Assembly: GCA_905221605.1 (NCBI GenBank)
Contig: CAJNDS010002498.1
Coordinates: 1 to 64,000 of the forward strand
DNA length: 64,000 nucleotides
Direction of reading: 5' to 3'
From: Symbiodinium natans
Lineage: Eukaryota; Sar; Dinophyceae; Suessiales; Symbiodiniaceae
In this document: in pieces, positions 21,463-31,161 of the stretch
Layout of the letters: each line of letters begins with the position of its first letter
How positions within the stretch are numbered: position 1 is the first letter of the stretch
The notes under the pieces: generated by a model
What the model saw: only the letters and a program-made list of their open reading frames with translations
What the model was told of the DNA's origin: nothing
Databases searched by the model: none
Position numbers and translations under genes: made by a program

Positions 21463-21759
21463 CTGAGTCTCGCCTTGGACGGCGACGTTTCAAGCAGGCC
21501 CTTGAAAGAACAAAAACATCCAGATCGCAGACTGTCCACGGGCAAGGGGAAGGCGCTCATTTTCATGTTGCCACACCCGAAATCTTGAGAAGTGAGACCA
21601 AAAATATCTGCAAAGGCCTCAATCCTGAACTTCCTGAACCTTGTAGTCGCGAACTCTGAACCCCGCACCCTAGACCCTAACCCTAAACCCTAAACCCCAA
21701 ACCCTAGCCTTAACCCTAAACCCTAAACCCCAAACCCTAAACCCTAAACCCGAAACCTT

Positions 21760-21850
21760 GGCCGAGGGGCTGTCACGCCGGGGAGCCGGGGAGGCCACCA
21801 GCTCCGCACGCAGGCGCACGACGGCTTGGACGGCGAGGGCACCTCACACG
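21760..21850 (-). CDS. exon candidate
   Basis: Starts after GTGTGAG and ends GCCAAG|GTTTCGGG. Frame ALAVQAVVRLRAELVASPA, then PRRDSPSAK. Confidence 0.5.
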
Positions 21851-21895
21851 ACGGCCATCTTGTTTGACCTATGTAATGTGCAACATCTACAAAAA

Positions 21896-22090
21896 ATAAA
21901 TAAATATATATATATATATATATATATTTATTTATTTATTTATTCATTTATATATATATATATGTATATATATATACATATATATATATATACATACAGA
22001 TACAACAATATACACAATTGCGTATCATGCTAGATGCATACTATAACATCTAATTCCAGGATGTGACGAGTTGGAACTGGCAACGTGCCG

Positions 22091-22126
<36 letters not shown>
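21896..22126. repeat. (TA)n / TTTA microsatellite and C run
   Basis: About 110 bp of TA/TTTA/TACA repeat, then unique DNA, then a C run of about 35 at 22091-22125. Confidence 0.85.
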
Positions 22127-22127
<1 letters not shown>

Positions 22128-22129
22128 CT

Positions 22130-22262
22130 TTTCCTGGTCCCTTGCAGCCAAAGTCACCCAGCTTCCACCGCTGCCTGGCAGTCATCCTCGAAAAGGCGCT
22201 GGAGTACTCGAGGTCTAGGATGTACGACCGCCCTAAACGCCGCACCCATAGGTTGCAGGGCT
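22130..22262 (-). CDS. exon candidate
   Basis: Frame GRSYILDLEYSSAFSRMTA, then RQRWKLGDFGCKGPGKA, running into the G/C homopolymer. Length slippage in that run could alter the gene if it were exonic. Confidence 0.5.
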
Positions 22263-22929
22263 CGAAAGTTCTGGGCTTGAAAGATGTGTAGGGTCAAGGA
22301 TGAACAGTTGGAGCTGCTTGATTATAAAAAAACCTCTACTAGGGGGGCCATCTGACCCAAGAAGTGACCGCAGCTTCGGGAGCTGACCTGGTCAATGTGT
22401 TAGGGATTTAGGGGTTAGGGTTTAGGGTTTAGGGTTTAGGGTTTAGGGTTTAGGGTTTAGGGTTTAGGGTTCGACGTTGAGTCTTGCCCTGGGCAACTGC
22501 TTAGCTTCCCACAAGCATCGAGCCTTCGCAAAGCGCTTTTTTGTTTACGGCACCTGTAGACACTTTCATGACAGAAATCATGGAGTATTAGCATCATGGA
22601 ATGATAGAATAACAGAATAACCAAGGAGTAGAATTTTGAGCTCCAAGTTCATGGTGCCGCTTCTTCATAACGTCTTTGCTCTCAACCTTACTGGGATGGA
22701 GGAGGCCCTCGGAAGTTATAACATCGAACCCTAAACCCTAAAGCCTAAACCCTAAACCCTAAACCCTAAGTTATAATAAAAAAAGAGAGAGAAACGAACG
22801 GCTGACGCCACATCCCTGAGCCTCGTGGCATGCACGTGTTACGCTACATTCTTGTGTCATTTTGTTATGTCATACTGCCTTAACCCTAAACCCTAAACCC
22901 TAAACCCTTCTATATGTTCTAAAAACTCT

Positions 22930-23035
22930 CCTGCCAAGCATCTCCTTGCTTGCGTCTGCCTCCTCCTCCTCCGCCTCCGCCGTGGCCTGCAGGTTGGCCG
23001 GAGCTTCTGCAGACTCGCCTGGGCTTGGGGTTGAA
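22930..23035 (-). CDS. exon candidate, acidic
   Basis: Frame STPSPGESAEAPANLQATA, then EAEEEEADASKEML. Acidic and probably disordered. Confidence 0.55.
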
Positions 23036-23104
23036 TCTTGCCACCGGCTTAGTAGGGTTTTAGGGTTCAGGGTTCAGGGTTGAGGGTTGAGGGTTTAGGG
23101 TTTA

Positions 23105-23214
23105 GGGGCGTCCAAAGTCAGAGCCGCTGGCAGGATCCAAAAGCAACACAGCGATTCCAATTCTCTTGGAGCACAACCGCATGGAACCAGATAAGTCGAG
23201 GTTCCTGAAGGCTT
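23105..23214 (-). CDS. exon candidate
   Basis: AAGCCTTCAG acceptor. Frame NLDLSGSMRLCSKRIGIAV, then LLLDPASGSDFG. Confidence 0.55.
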
Positions 23215-23689
23215 GCCCTAAACCTAAAGCCCTAAGACCCCAAGTTTTCGGTGACTCAGAGATGGCAGGGAGATCTTATTTAGGGATTTCACCAACCTTG
23301 CTCGGCTGCACTGTGGTGTAAGCAAGCGCCCAGACTCCAAGACCATCGAAAACAGACACTGCTCGCCGACCCACCACTATCAGTAATCTCATTTTTTCGT
23401 TGGCTAGTATTTCCTTCGATTGCTCGTGCCATTACTATCCTTCTTGCTGGTACCAGTTACCATCCTTCTTGCTGTTTCCATGACCCCTTATGATCGGCCA
23501 GGGCATGCCAAGGCGCGCTCGTCTCGGGGCTGCACAGGGGCATCGCCATCTTGCATGCGAAGGGACCTGCCTCCAGCAGCCCGGGTGTGCGCTTCAGACG
23601 CAGGCCATCAGGGAAGGTGGGGGGAACTCGGATTTCAAGGCTTCGGGTCTGAAATCAGAGCTGTGCCTTGGGATGGCTCTTGCTGTAGG

Positions 23690-23845
23690 TTCTTCCACGT
23701 TCACGAGATGTGAGCTGCCGAGGCACTGTGCACAAGGCCCTTCTTGCCCAGGGATGTGGCGAAATACCGCTTCCCAATCGCCGTCTTGGAAGTGTTGCGG
23801 GCCAGCGAGAAGCTGTCCTTGCCTCCTGACATAACGGACATGGCG
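23690..23845 (-). CDS. exon candidate, frame ambiguous
   Basis: After GTTATGTCAG two minus frames are open: GGKDSFSLARNTSKTAIGK and RQGQLLAGPQHFQDGDWEA. One is probably coding. Confidence 0.4.
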
Positions 23846-23918
23846 CAGAGAGACGTGCATTCAAAAAGGGCGATGCATCCACACATCTCTGCACTAGGGA
23901 GCCTGAGTCGCGCTGCCC

Positions 23919-24058
23919 TACTTGGAGGTTCATGGGTACTTATAACCCAATTATAACTGTGCTTATTTTCCGCCCCGACGTCCTGTAAGTCCTCTAAGCA
24001 GGTTCGAAGCAAACGTATCATTGGGGTTTAGAAGTACCCCATGAACCTCCAAAAGTAG
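23919..24058. mobile_element. MITE (GGAGGTTCATGGGTACTT family)
   Basis: CTTGGAGGTTCATGGGTACT at the left mirrors AGTACCCCATGAACCTCCAA at the right, a near-perfect terminal inverted repeat of about 20 bp. A second copy with a nested telomeric array lies at 38243-38438. Confidence 0.75.
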
Positions 24059-24077
24059 CCCTAGACCCAGGAAACGC

Positions 24078-24210
24078 TAAACCCTAAACCCTAAACCCTA
24101 AACCCTAAACCCTAAACCCTAAACCCTAAACCCTAAACCCTAAACCCTAAACCCTAAACCCTAAACTCTAAACCCTAAACCCTAAACCCTAAACCCTAAA
24201 CCCTGAACCC
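24078..24210 (-). repeat. CCCTAAA array
   Basis: About 19 nearly perfect C-strand heptamers. Confidence 0.95.
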
Positions 24211-24312
24211 TAGGCTCCTTCTGGTCCCTTCTTCTTCGTCTTGGTCTTGACCTCCGGGATCACCTCCTCGCTGGTCTCATCCAGGGTCGCCTCATGGACA
24301 GCCTGCGCCTCG
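24210..24312 (-). CDS. exon candidate, Lys-rich C terminus
   Basis: After CTGAAAG the minus frame reads EAQAVHEATLDETSEEVIP, then EVKTKTKKKGPEGA, and meets a TAG formed at the edge of the heptamer array (24210-24212). Possibly a last exon. Confidence 0.6.
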
Positions 24313-24394
24313 CTTTCAGGGTTTAGGGTTTAGGGCTTAGGGCTTAGGGTTTAAGGTTTGGGGTTTAGGGTTTGGGGTTTGGGGTTTGGGGTTT

Positions 24395-24415
24395 AGGGTT
24401 TAGCCCTAAACCCAA
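24395..24415. repeat. telomeric fold-back
   Basis: A G-strand array (24320-24405) ends GGGTTTAGCCCTAAACCC, a direct head-to-head junction. Confidence 0.8.
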
Positions 24416-24825
24416 AAAGCTGACTCATAACTAGGACCCTGAGAAGCTGACCTGCTCAGGGCCCACCTGGTGGCCCGAAACAAGGGGCTACTTGCCCCCG
24501 ACCCGCCCCCCCGCCGGCCCCCGAAAAAAGGAAGCAGTATGAGAGTCCCCGAACTAAACCCGAAGGCCCAGACTTCAAGCCCCAAACCTTAAACCTATGC
24601 CCCTAAACCCTAAACCCTGAACCCTGAACCCTAAACCCTAAACCCTAGACCCTAGACCCTAAACCCAAAACCCCCTCTCAAGACCGAGGCTCTTCGTCTT
24701 CGGGCATGACAGGGTCCGCGGGTGCGGCCACACTTTCGGAGGCCCTGGAGGTGGCGAGAGGCGGGAATCGGCGGGAAAGCCCTCCGACAAAGTATGATAA
24801 GCAGGCATACACATACAAATATATG

Positions 24826-24887
24826 TATATATATATATATGTACATGTGTATATATATATATGCTCACGCCCCCCCCCCATGATCCA
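24826..24887 (+). repeat. left candidate terminal inverted repeat with (TA)n and C10
   Basis: The order (TA)n, G-C-TCAC, C10, ATGATCCA matches the reverse complement of 30650-30690, including the non-homopolymer parts TCAC and ATGATCCA. Confidence 0.6.
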
Positions 24888-25034
24888 CGTTTCTGCTTCG
24901 AAACAGATGGATCTTGGGAGGAGAGGGGGCCATGAGCTAGCGATAAAAACACCGACAGGGCCGACAAAAACCTATATCATTTCAAGTCAGGCAGGTTATT
25001 TACATCAACAAGGTAGAGAAATACCCGAAAAAAC

Positions 25035-26170
25035 CATGTTTTTTTTTAGAAAACTCGAGCCGGCTCGAATTTTCCAAAAAAAACTGACACAGTAGGTCGC
25101 CCAAACACGAGCAGGCTCGAATTTTCCAAAAAAAACCTAAATTTGAGGATCTATGGCTCCAGCAGCCGGGTAGATCCTGAAAGTTCGGTTTTTTTTGGAA
25201 AATTCGAGCCTGCTCGAGTTTCTGGGACCTAAAGCTTCAAGAATTTTAGGAAAATTCGAGCCGGCTCGAATTTTCCAAAAAAAACTGACACAGTAGGTCG
25301 CCCAAACACGAGCAGGCTCGAATTTTCCAAAAAAAACCTAAATTTCAGGATCTATGGCTCCAGCAGCCGGGTAGATCCTGAAAGTTCGGTTTTTTTTGGA
25401 AAATTCGAGCCTGCTCGAGTTTCTGGGACCTAAAGCTTCAAGAATTTTAGGAAAATTCGAGCCGGCTCGAATTTTCCAAAAAAAACTGACACAGTAGGTC
25501 GCCCAAACACGAGCAGGCTCGAATTTTCCAAAAAAAACCTAAATTTCAGGATCTATGGCTCCAGCAGCCGGGTAGATCCTGAAAGTTCGGCTTTTTTTGG
25601 AAAATTCGAGCCTGCTCGAGTTTCTGGGACCTAAAGCTTCAAGAATTTTAGGAAAATTCGAGCCGGCTCGAATTTTCCAAAAAAAATTGACACAGTAGGT
25701 CGCCCAAACACGAGCAGGCTCGAATTTTCCAAAAAAAACCTAAATTTCAGGATCTATGGCTCCAGCAGCCCGGTAGATCCTGAAAGTTAGGTTTTTTTTG
25801 GAAAATTCGAGCCTGCTCGAGTTTTCGAGACCTGGAGCTTCAAGAATTTTCGGAAAATTCGAGCCGGCTCGAATTTTCTAAAAAAATGCTGAAACCATAG
25901 CTGTATGACCCCAAGGCCTCATAGATGACATAATTTAGGTTTTTTTTGGAAAATTCGAGCCTGCTCGAGTTTTCGAGACCTGGAGCTTCAAGAATTTTCG
26001 GAAAATTCGAGCCGGCTCGAATTTTCTAAAAATATGCTGAAACCACGGCTGTGTTACCCCAAGGCCTCATAGATGACATAATTTAGGTTTTTTTTGGAAA
26101 ATTCGAGCCTGCTCGGGTTTTCGAGACCTGGAGCTTCAAGAATTTTCGGAAAATTCGAGCCGGCTCGAGT
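25035..26170. repeat. array of 201-bp then 148-bp palindromic repeats
   Basis: The perfect 28-bp palindrome centred on CCGG (arms GGAAAATTCGAGCC) recurs with its CGAGCCGG core at 25056, 25257, 25458, 25659, 25860, 26008 and 26156. That gives four 201-bp steps and then two 148-bp steps. Each 201-bp unit is itself one large imperfect inverted repeat (stem CGAGCAGGCTCGAATTTTCC, then A-run, then TTTCAGGATCTA, around a GGCTCCAGCAGCC loop). Placed upstream of the helicase, it resembles an origin or transposase-binding array, but that role is inferred. Confidence 0.9.
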
Positions 26171-26311
26171 TGTCCCTATTTCTCTTGAAATTCTGACTGT
26201 GTGAGGCTTCATATATCACATTGTCTAGGAACGATGGATTTGGATACATGAGTGTTGGATTTGGGTAATACATGTGTGTTAGTATAAGGGGCGTCTCTGC
26301 GACTCCACAGT

Positions 26312-28033
26312 ATGATTTTGTGTTTCCACTGCAGCTTTCTGTTTCAACAGTTGGTTATCGTCCCTCTTCTCGTTGCGCTCATTCCTTGGGAGATGATCCG
26401 AAACGGGGCAGACATTTCCTTGCAAGATGCTCTGGATGCTACGAACTCCTTAGTTCTACGATCTCTCAAGAAGCCGAACATTGTCGATGAACCCGCTGGG
26501 CTTGTGGCGCCAGTGCATCTCCCCATCGAGACATTCACGGACAAGACTTCGAAACTCAAGCATGCCTTCGACGTCGTAGGTGAGATTGATTTTGGACATG
26601 AGCTCAAAGAAAAAGTACGCCATTGTGTCCGCACAAACACTCTCCATCTACTACCAGAACCGTTCGGCTTCAAGAAGCTTCCAGATATCACCGTTGAGCT
26701 ACAACTTGCAGTCGTCCCTACCCGGAACCCCAACAAGTTCTTCTTGGTGAAACATTTCATCACAGAGCAGCAAGTGAAGGCGTCATACTTGCGAGATCTC
26801 TGCTTCGGTACACCCAACATCGTGAGTTGGGGTGGGTCGGCTAAGAATCTCCGGAAGGCCTTGCACTACATGTTCGAAAAAATGGGGGGGTATCAGGTCG
26901 TGCGGTACTCCTTGCAAGCCTCGGCTGTTGCTTCCGAGTCAAAGAATGTTTTCTTTCACAGCCTCTCTGAGGAGGACATTGATGCAGGCTTCGATTTCAT
27001 TGAGAGGGAAGGTCCTCGAACCCATCACTGCAACACCCAACTTAGGTGGATATGCAAACAGCTGAGCCAGGAAGACAGTCCCATTTCTCAGTGGCCAGAA
27101 CGTCTCATCAAAGAAGCACTTCGAAACCTTATGTCTGACGGTGTTCTCGCCTTACCAGTTACTGATTACCCTCTCACCCTCGTGGATGTGAACCCTGTCA
27201 TTCTGAACATCTTAGAGAAGATCTTCCCCCTGTTTAATGACAAGGCTGTCGGCATGCACGGTCTCCCCAATGTCGGCAAGACGCCACTCGCAAGAATCAT
27301 TGCCATGGCCATGTCAAGGTACTGGGTCGAGAGGTTGAAGTCCAAGTACAAGCCAGCCTACCGGGAGTCCTCTGAATTCGACTTTTTCAGGGGCGAGCAG
27401 GGTAGGAAGGAACGCCCCGACATTTTTGATGACGGGACTTTGCCTGAGCAACCGATGCGAAAACTCAAGGGTTTCTGTGATGTTGGCAACACAGTCCTTA
27501 CGAAGGAGAGATGGGGCGCTGCGAAATTTCCTCAGGGTCAGCTTCGCATCTACATCTCAAACGACATTGAGATGACAGCAGAACCCCTTTCCAGGTCATC
27601 AGGCAACACCATCAGTCACAAGGAGTTACTCGCCATGCTCGAGCCATCATGGATGAAGGGAACAGGCCTCCCAGACATCCTTGCCGTGCTCAAGCGAACT
27701 TGCATTCTCATCATCACGTCAAAGTACTTTTACTGTCGCCCAGCTACGGATAAGGAGGTTTCGGTCCCTCGAATTCCTTTGGATGAATCAGCTCCTCTCC
27801 TACGTGAGTCCAGTGGCCCAAAGTACATGCAGTATCGACGGGGAGACAGATTTCCTCCCGATGAGTCTCATCTTGCATGGGAACGAGCATGGATGCACAG
27901 TGTCATGGACAACAACAGCATGAACATGCCAGAGACGCCGTACGAAATTCGTGGGGGAGGGCTTTTCGGTGATGCTCCTGATGCCAATCGTCTTCAACTT
28001 GTCGTACCAGCCATTGTGAAGAAGGACTTTTAA
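26312..28033 (+). CDS. SF3-like helicase/ATPase of the mobile element
   Basis: 573 codons from ATG 26312. Two AG acceptor-like sites follow (26332-26333 and 26351-26352), so translation may really begin at ATG 26393. The C-terminal half carries Walker A GLPNVGKT (residues 317-324, Lys323), a Walker B-like PDIFDDG (Asp373-Asp374) and a hydrophobic strand ending ISND (Asn417) that fits SF3 motif C. SF3 helicases are replication-initiator ATPases of small DNA viruses and replicons. The approximately 300-residue N-terminal part has no HUH nuclease signature that I can see. It is co-oriented with the small acidic gene and the transposase. I infer a role in element replication or excision. Nucleotide-binding assignment is firm, the SF3 subgroup less so. 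Confidence 0.75.
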   Translation: MILCFHCSFLFQQLVIVPLLVALIPWEMIRNGADISLQDALDATNSLVLRSLKKPNIVDEPAGLVAPVHLPIETFTDKTSKLKHAFDVVGEIDFGHELKEKVRHCVRTNTLHLLPEPFGFKKLPDITVELQLAVVPTRNPNKFFLVKHFITEQQVKASYLRDLCFGTPNIVSWGGSAKNLRKALHYMFEKMGGYQVVRYSLQASAVASESKNVFFHSLSEEDIDAGFDFIEREGPRTHHCNTQLRWICKQLSQEDSPISQWPERLIKEALRNLMSDGVLALPVTDYPLTLVDVNPVILNILEKIFPLFNDKAVGMHGLPNVGKTPLARIIAMAMSRYWVERLKSKYKPAYRESSEFDFFRGEQGRKERPDIFDDGTLPEQPMRKLKGFCDVGNTVLTKERWGAAKFPQGQLRIYISNDIEMTAEPLSRSSGNTISHKELLAMLEPSWMKGTGLPDILAVLKRTCILIITSKYFYCRPATDKEVSVPRIPLDESAPLLRESSGPKYMQYRRGDRFPPDESHLAWERAWMHSVMDNNSMNMPETPYEIRGGGLFGDAPDANRLQLVVPAIVKKDF

Positions 28034-28079
28034 ACCGTGTTATAACGAGGGAAAGCATAATAAGAGTAAAGCACATGTC

Positions 28080-28206
28080 CACCTCACCCCTTCCAAGCAC
28101 ATTACCCCCCGATAAGCAAGACCTGGAATCATGCATTTTCAGTCGAAACTCCACATCCCTTCCAAGCACATCACCCCCCCGATAAGCAAAACCTGGAATC
28201 ATGCAT
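28080..28206. repeat. intergenic direct repeat of about 60 bp
   Basis: CCTTCCAAGCACATTACCCC...GATAAGCAAGACCTGG...AATCATGCA (28087-28136) is repeated almost exactly at 28157-28206. It lies between helicase stop and the next gene. Confidence 0.85.
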
Positions 28207-28346
28207 GTTAGATGTGTTTTGCATTTTTTTATAAGGAAACTCACCAAATAGAAGCCTCTGCGAAGCTAACGCAATCTTAACAAAATGGGGACCATGTCTT
28301 CTTGTTTCAGCTCATTCGATAGGAGCCACGAGCGTTTCCCCGGTCA

Positions 28347-28658
28347 TTGTCATTGGGTCCAAACACAATTGTGGATTTGGACAACACTCCCCCAAAGAAG
28401 AAGGTGAAATCGGAAAGCTTGCTGGACGTGAAGAGCGAGCCCAAGACATCAAGTCCATTGCCTTGTCAGTACGAACTCATTGACCTAGTGTCCGATGATG
28501 AGAAGCCCATGTCTCCATCCTCTCCATGCACAGATCTCCCAGCACATCCCGCGGAGCCTACAGGATACTCACCTACCGCCGCATGGTCCCAGTACCCAGA
28601 GAATCCAGAGTTTTCGGGTCTTGATGATGGTGATGAGATGGACGTTGCTGAGGACTAG
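28347..28658 (+). CDS. small acidic protein with NLS, SUMO-acceptor and SUMO-interacting motifs
   Basis: About 103 codons, taken from TTG 28347. No in-frame ATG exists upstream before a TAG at 28320, so the true start must come from an upstream exon or another start. TTGTTTCAG at 28302-28310 is a good acceptor. Visible motifs: IVDLD (8-12), monopartite NLS-like PPKKKVK (15-21), two psi-K-x-E SUMO consensus sites VKSE (20-23, 28-31), and a textbook SUMO-interacting motif LIDLVSDDE (44-52). The rest is Pro/Ser rich with an acidic tail. No enzyme domain. Likely a nuclear adaptor linking the element machinery to host SUMO pathways, which is inference. Confidence 0.55.
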   Translation: MSLGPNTIVDLDNTPPKKKVKSESLLDVKSEPKTSSPLPCQYELIDLVSDDEKPMSPSSPCTDLPAHPAEPTGYSPTAAWSQYPENPEFSGLDDGDEMDVAED

Positions 28659-29034
28659 ACTGGCATACCGAGTGAGAGCACAGAGGCTATCATGACAGCA
28701 TAGAGGGCACCACACGAGCAATTATGTTGTAACGCCCGAAAATATAACAAAGTGCGAATATGTCTATTCATTTTGAACGACGTCGTTTTGAAACTACATT
28801 GTATGTTTTAATCATCAGTGTAGACAATCGTACATGATAGGGTGCCCAGATTTTGACAGAGACCCGGCCGGCTCTATGAACAAAGTTGCACATTTGAGTT
28901 TCTTGAGTTTGTTGCTTCAGTGAGGCAGCGTGGAGCAGCAACCTCATGAACACTAAGACGTTCGTCTGTGTATCTCAAGCTGTTTGTATGTGCGTAGGTT
29001 TCATCACAAGTTTTGTTTTCACTCCAGAAGACCG

Positions 29035-30308
29035 ATGCCAAAGAAGGTTCGGAAATCCATGAAAAGAGCCGCGCCGTACTGGCCAGAGCCCAAAAGGGGA
29101 AAACGTCGCGTGCAAAGGAAGCCGTCCAGCAAGCCGTTCGTCAAGGTGCCCTATGTGCGACACGGGTGTGTAAAACCTTTGGTGCGAGTGGCAAACCAGA
29201 GGTGGGGGACATCAATCCAAAGCATTATGTCACTCAGAGGTATTCGACTCATCAACATGCTCAAGAAGAAAGACATCTTGCCGGAGTGGAAGGGGAAGCT
29301 GTGTCCTAGGTGTGGCGTGGGCAAAATGGGACCATTGAAGTACAACACGGCCAACAAGACCTGGACACACAGGTGCAACCACTACAAGTGCCACAAGAAT
29401 CTTCAGCCTCACGATTTCCACCCGATTTTCTATATGGGGGCAGGGAACTCACATAGCCCTCTTCACGTCCAGGCATCTATCCTCTTGTGTGCTACAGCCG
29501 GTGTCAAGGAAGTCTCCACCCATCTCATCCTCGACACGTCAAAGAAGCCAGTAGAAACCATTTACAAGAACCTTGAGACAGCTAGGAGCCGGTACGTGAA
29601 TGCAAAAGAGAAGGACATCACGTATGGAGATTGGCATGATGTCGAAGTCGATGAGGTGGATGTGGGAAAATTTGTGGACCCGTCCATCCAAGATGCGAAG
29701 AACACCACGTGGGAACAGTGGGGTGGAATGGTAGAACGGGGAAATCCTTCGTCCCTACGTCTTTTTCGGTTGAACCCGAAGAAAACAAAGCAATCAGCCC
29801 CAGGGCCAGGTCCGATCAGGAAGTGTGACTGGGTACCTGTGGCCAAGAAGTATCTCAAGAACATGAACGTGGTGCTTCATTCGGATGGTGCCCGCGCGTA
29901 CACCATGAAATTCCCAGGAATCATCCACTGCAATGTCGTGCACAAGAAAAAGAGGAAAATCGTCAAGGGCAAGGACGGAAGGTTAACAAACGGGAGAAAG
30001 CATGAATCTTTTAATTTTGTTATTTTCTTTTTGTATCTGTGCAGGCAGTGTGGGTCCGACCTCATTTCACCAAGAACTACACGATCACCATACCGGGCAA
30101 GGGCAAGACGGTAGTGAAGAGTGGCACGCAAGTCATCGACCGGTTTTGGGGATTCTTGAGGAGTCATTTGAAATATGTTTCCCGTGTCCCAGGCAATGAT
30201 GCGATGACCAGGAAGATCAGAAGTGCTCAGTTTGAATACTGGCACAGGCATCAAAACATGTGGGAGGTTACAGGAAAGATGCTTCGCTTCCTACACGACA
30301 GTCGCTAA
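29035..30308 (+). CDS. ISXO2/IS1595-like (Merlin-type) DDE transposase, one intron
   Basis: ATG 29035 follows TTTTCACTCCAG (acceptor or trans-splice site). The N terminus is strongly basic. A zinc ribbon CPRCG...CNHYKC (about 29308-29390) is typical of ISXO2-like transposases. Catalytic positions: Asp206 in VEVDE, Asp284 in HSDGARAY, and the third residue in VIDRFWGF (codon 30138-30140), where Asp stands at the usual Glu. The frame breaks at 29.97-30.05 kb. A GC-AG intron 29969-30048 or a GT-AG intron 29962-30044 both restore the downstream frame. Stop TAA 30306-30308. Last gene of the element, co-oriented with the helicase. Confidence 0.8.
29969..30048 (+). other. intron in the transposase gene
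   Basis: Donor AAGG|GCAAGG with acceptor GTGCAGGCAG gives an 80-nt GC-AG intron. The alternative is GT at 29962 with AG at 30043-30044. Both are phase compatible. The tract before the acceptor is T rich. Confidence 0.6.
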
Positions 30309-30649
30309 AGTTGCCATACACAGCTTGGCTTTGCATAGCAGACGCTGTCATCGTGCCACAGGCGTGAGGAAAAGAAATCATGCTATAAGTTCAGGTATGT
30401 GTCTGTTTGAGTGAGTAAGTTATTGAGTGACAAAACGAATAACTGAGATTCTCAAACCACAGAAAACCAAATCCAGAAACGGATTCTGTTTGTAGATTTC
30501 TGTTGTTTAAAAGTATAGATAATGATTAGCAAATTGTAGCTTCAGACATGGCAAGACACGAAAGTATCGTAAATATCGGTGTTTATTCACTACAACCATA
30601 TGTGTAAGTAAGCACAGATGCAGAAGGGCAAGCAAGAAAAGGACAAGTA

Positions 30650-30790
30650 TGGATCATGGGGGGGGGGGGGTGTGACCATATATATATACATATATATATA
30701 TATATATGCATATACATATATGTATATATATATACATATATATGTATATGTGTATATGTATATATACATATACATATATATATATACACA
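30650..30790 (+). repeat. right candidate terminal inverted repeat with G13 and (TA)n
   Basis: TGGATCAT, G13, TGTGACC, then TATATA/TACATA microsatellite to 30790. It is the inverted counterpart of 24826-24887. Confidence 0.6.
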
Positions 30791-31049
30791 CCACACATAT
30801 TTGTTTTTGCAACGCGCAGGCGCGCAGGGGCTGCGTGCGGTCCAGGCTACTTACGCTTGCAGCTGTACAGAACGAAAAGGAGAGATTTTGTTTAATGACC
30901 TTGCAACGCTATTGAGTGTAAGACTGACTTGTTCGGGAAGAACTTGTCGTGATTCAGGATGTTTGTGTCTTTTGTATTGTGTGTGAAGCAGCTTCTTCTT
31001 ATATATATATATATATATTCATATGCATGTACATATGCATATACATATT

Positions 31050-31161
31050 CGTATTGTATGTGTGTATGTATGTATGTATGTATGTATGTATGTATGTATG
31101 TATGTATGTATGTATGTATGTATGTATGTATGTATGTATGTATGTATGTATGTATGTATGT
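31050..31161 (+). repeat. (GTAT)n microsatellite
   Basis: About 27 units of TATG/GTAT. It creates long spurious open frames on both strands. Confidence 0.95.

Larger units (their letters stand above)
24861..30688 (+). mobile_element. composite DNA transposon: palindrome array, SF3-like helicase, SUMO-motif protein, ISXO2/Merlin-like transposase
   Basis: Candidate terminal inverted repeats: left TATATATGCTCACG + C10 + ATGATCCA (to 24887), right TGGATCAT + G13 + TGTGACCATATATATA (30650-30688). Between them lie about 1.2 kb of palindromic repeats and three plus-strand genes. Unlike nearly all surrounding DNA, the island has no telomere heptamers. Seen directly: the matched ends, repeats and genes. 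Inferred: that they form one transposing unit. Exact tips and target duplication are not resolved because the ends abut TA microsatellites. Confidence 0.65.

Noticed and set aside
25035-26170. CRISPR array
   Set aside because: Spacing is regular, but the intervening sequences are the same in each unit and palindromic, with no distinct spacers and no cas genes, in a eukaryotic context.
26312-28033. Replication protein of an integrated ssDNA virus
   Set aside because: The SF3-like part would fit, but no HUH endonuclease motifs are visible and the gene is co-oriented with a transposase between shared inverted ends, so a transposon gene is the simpler reading.
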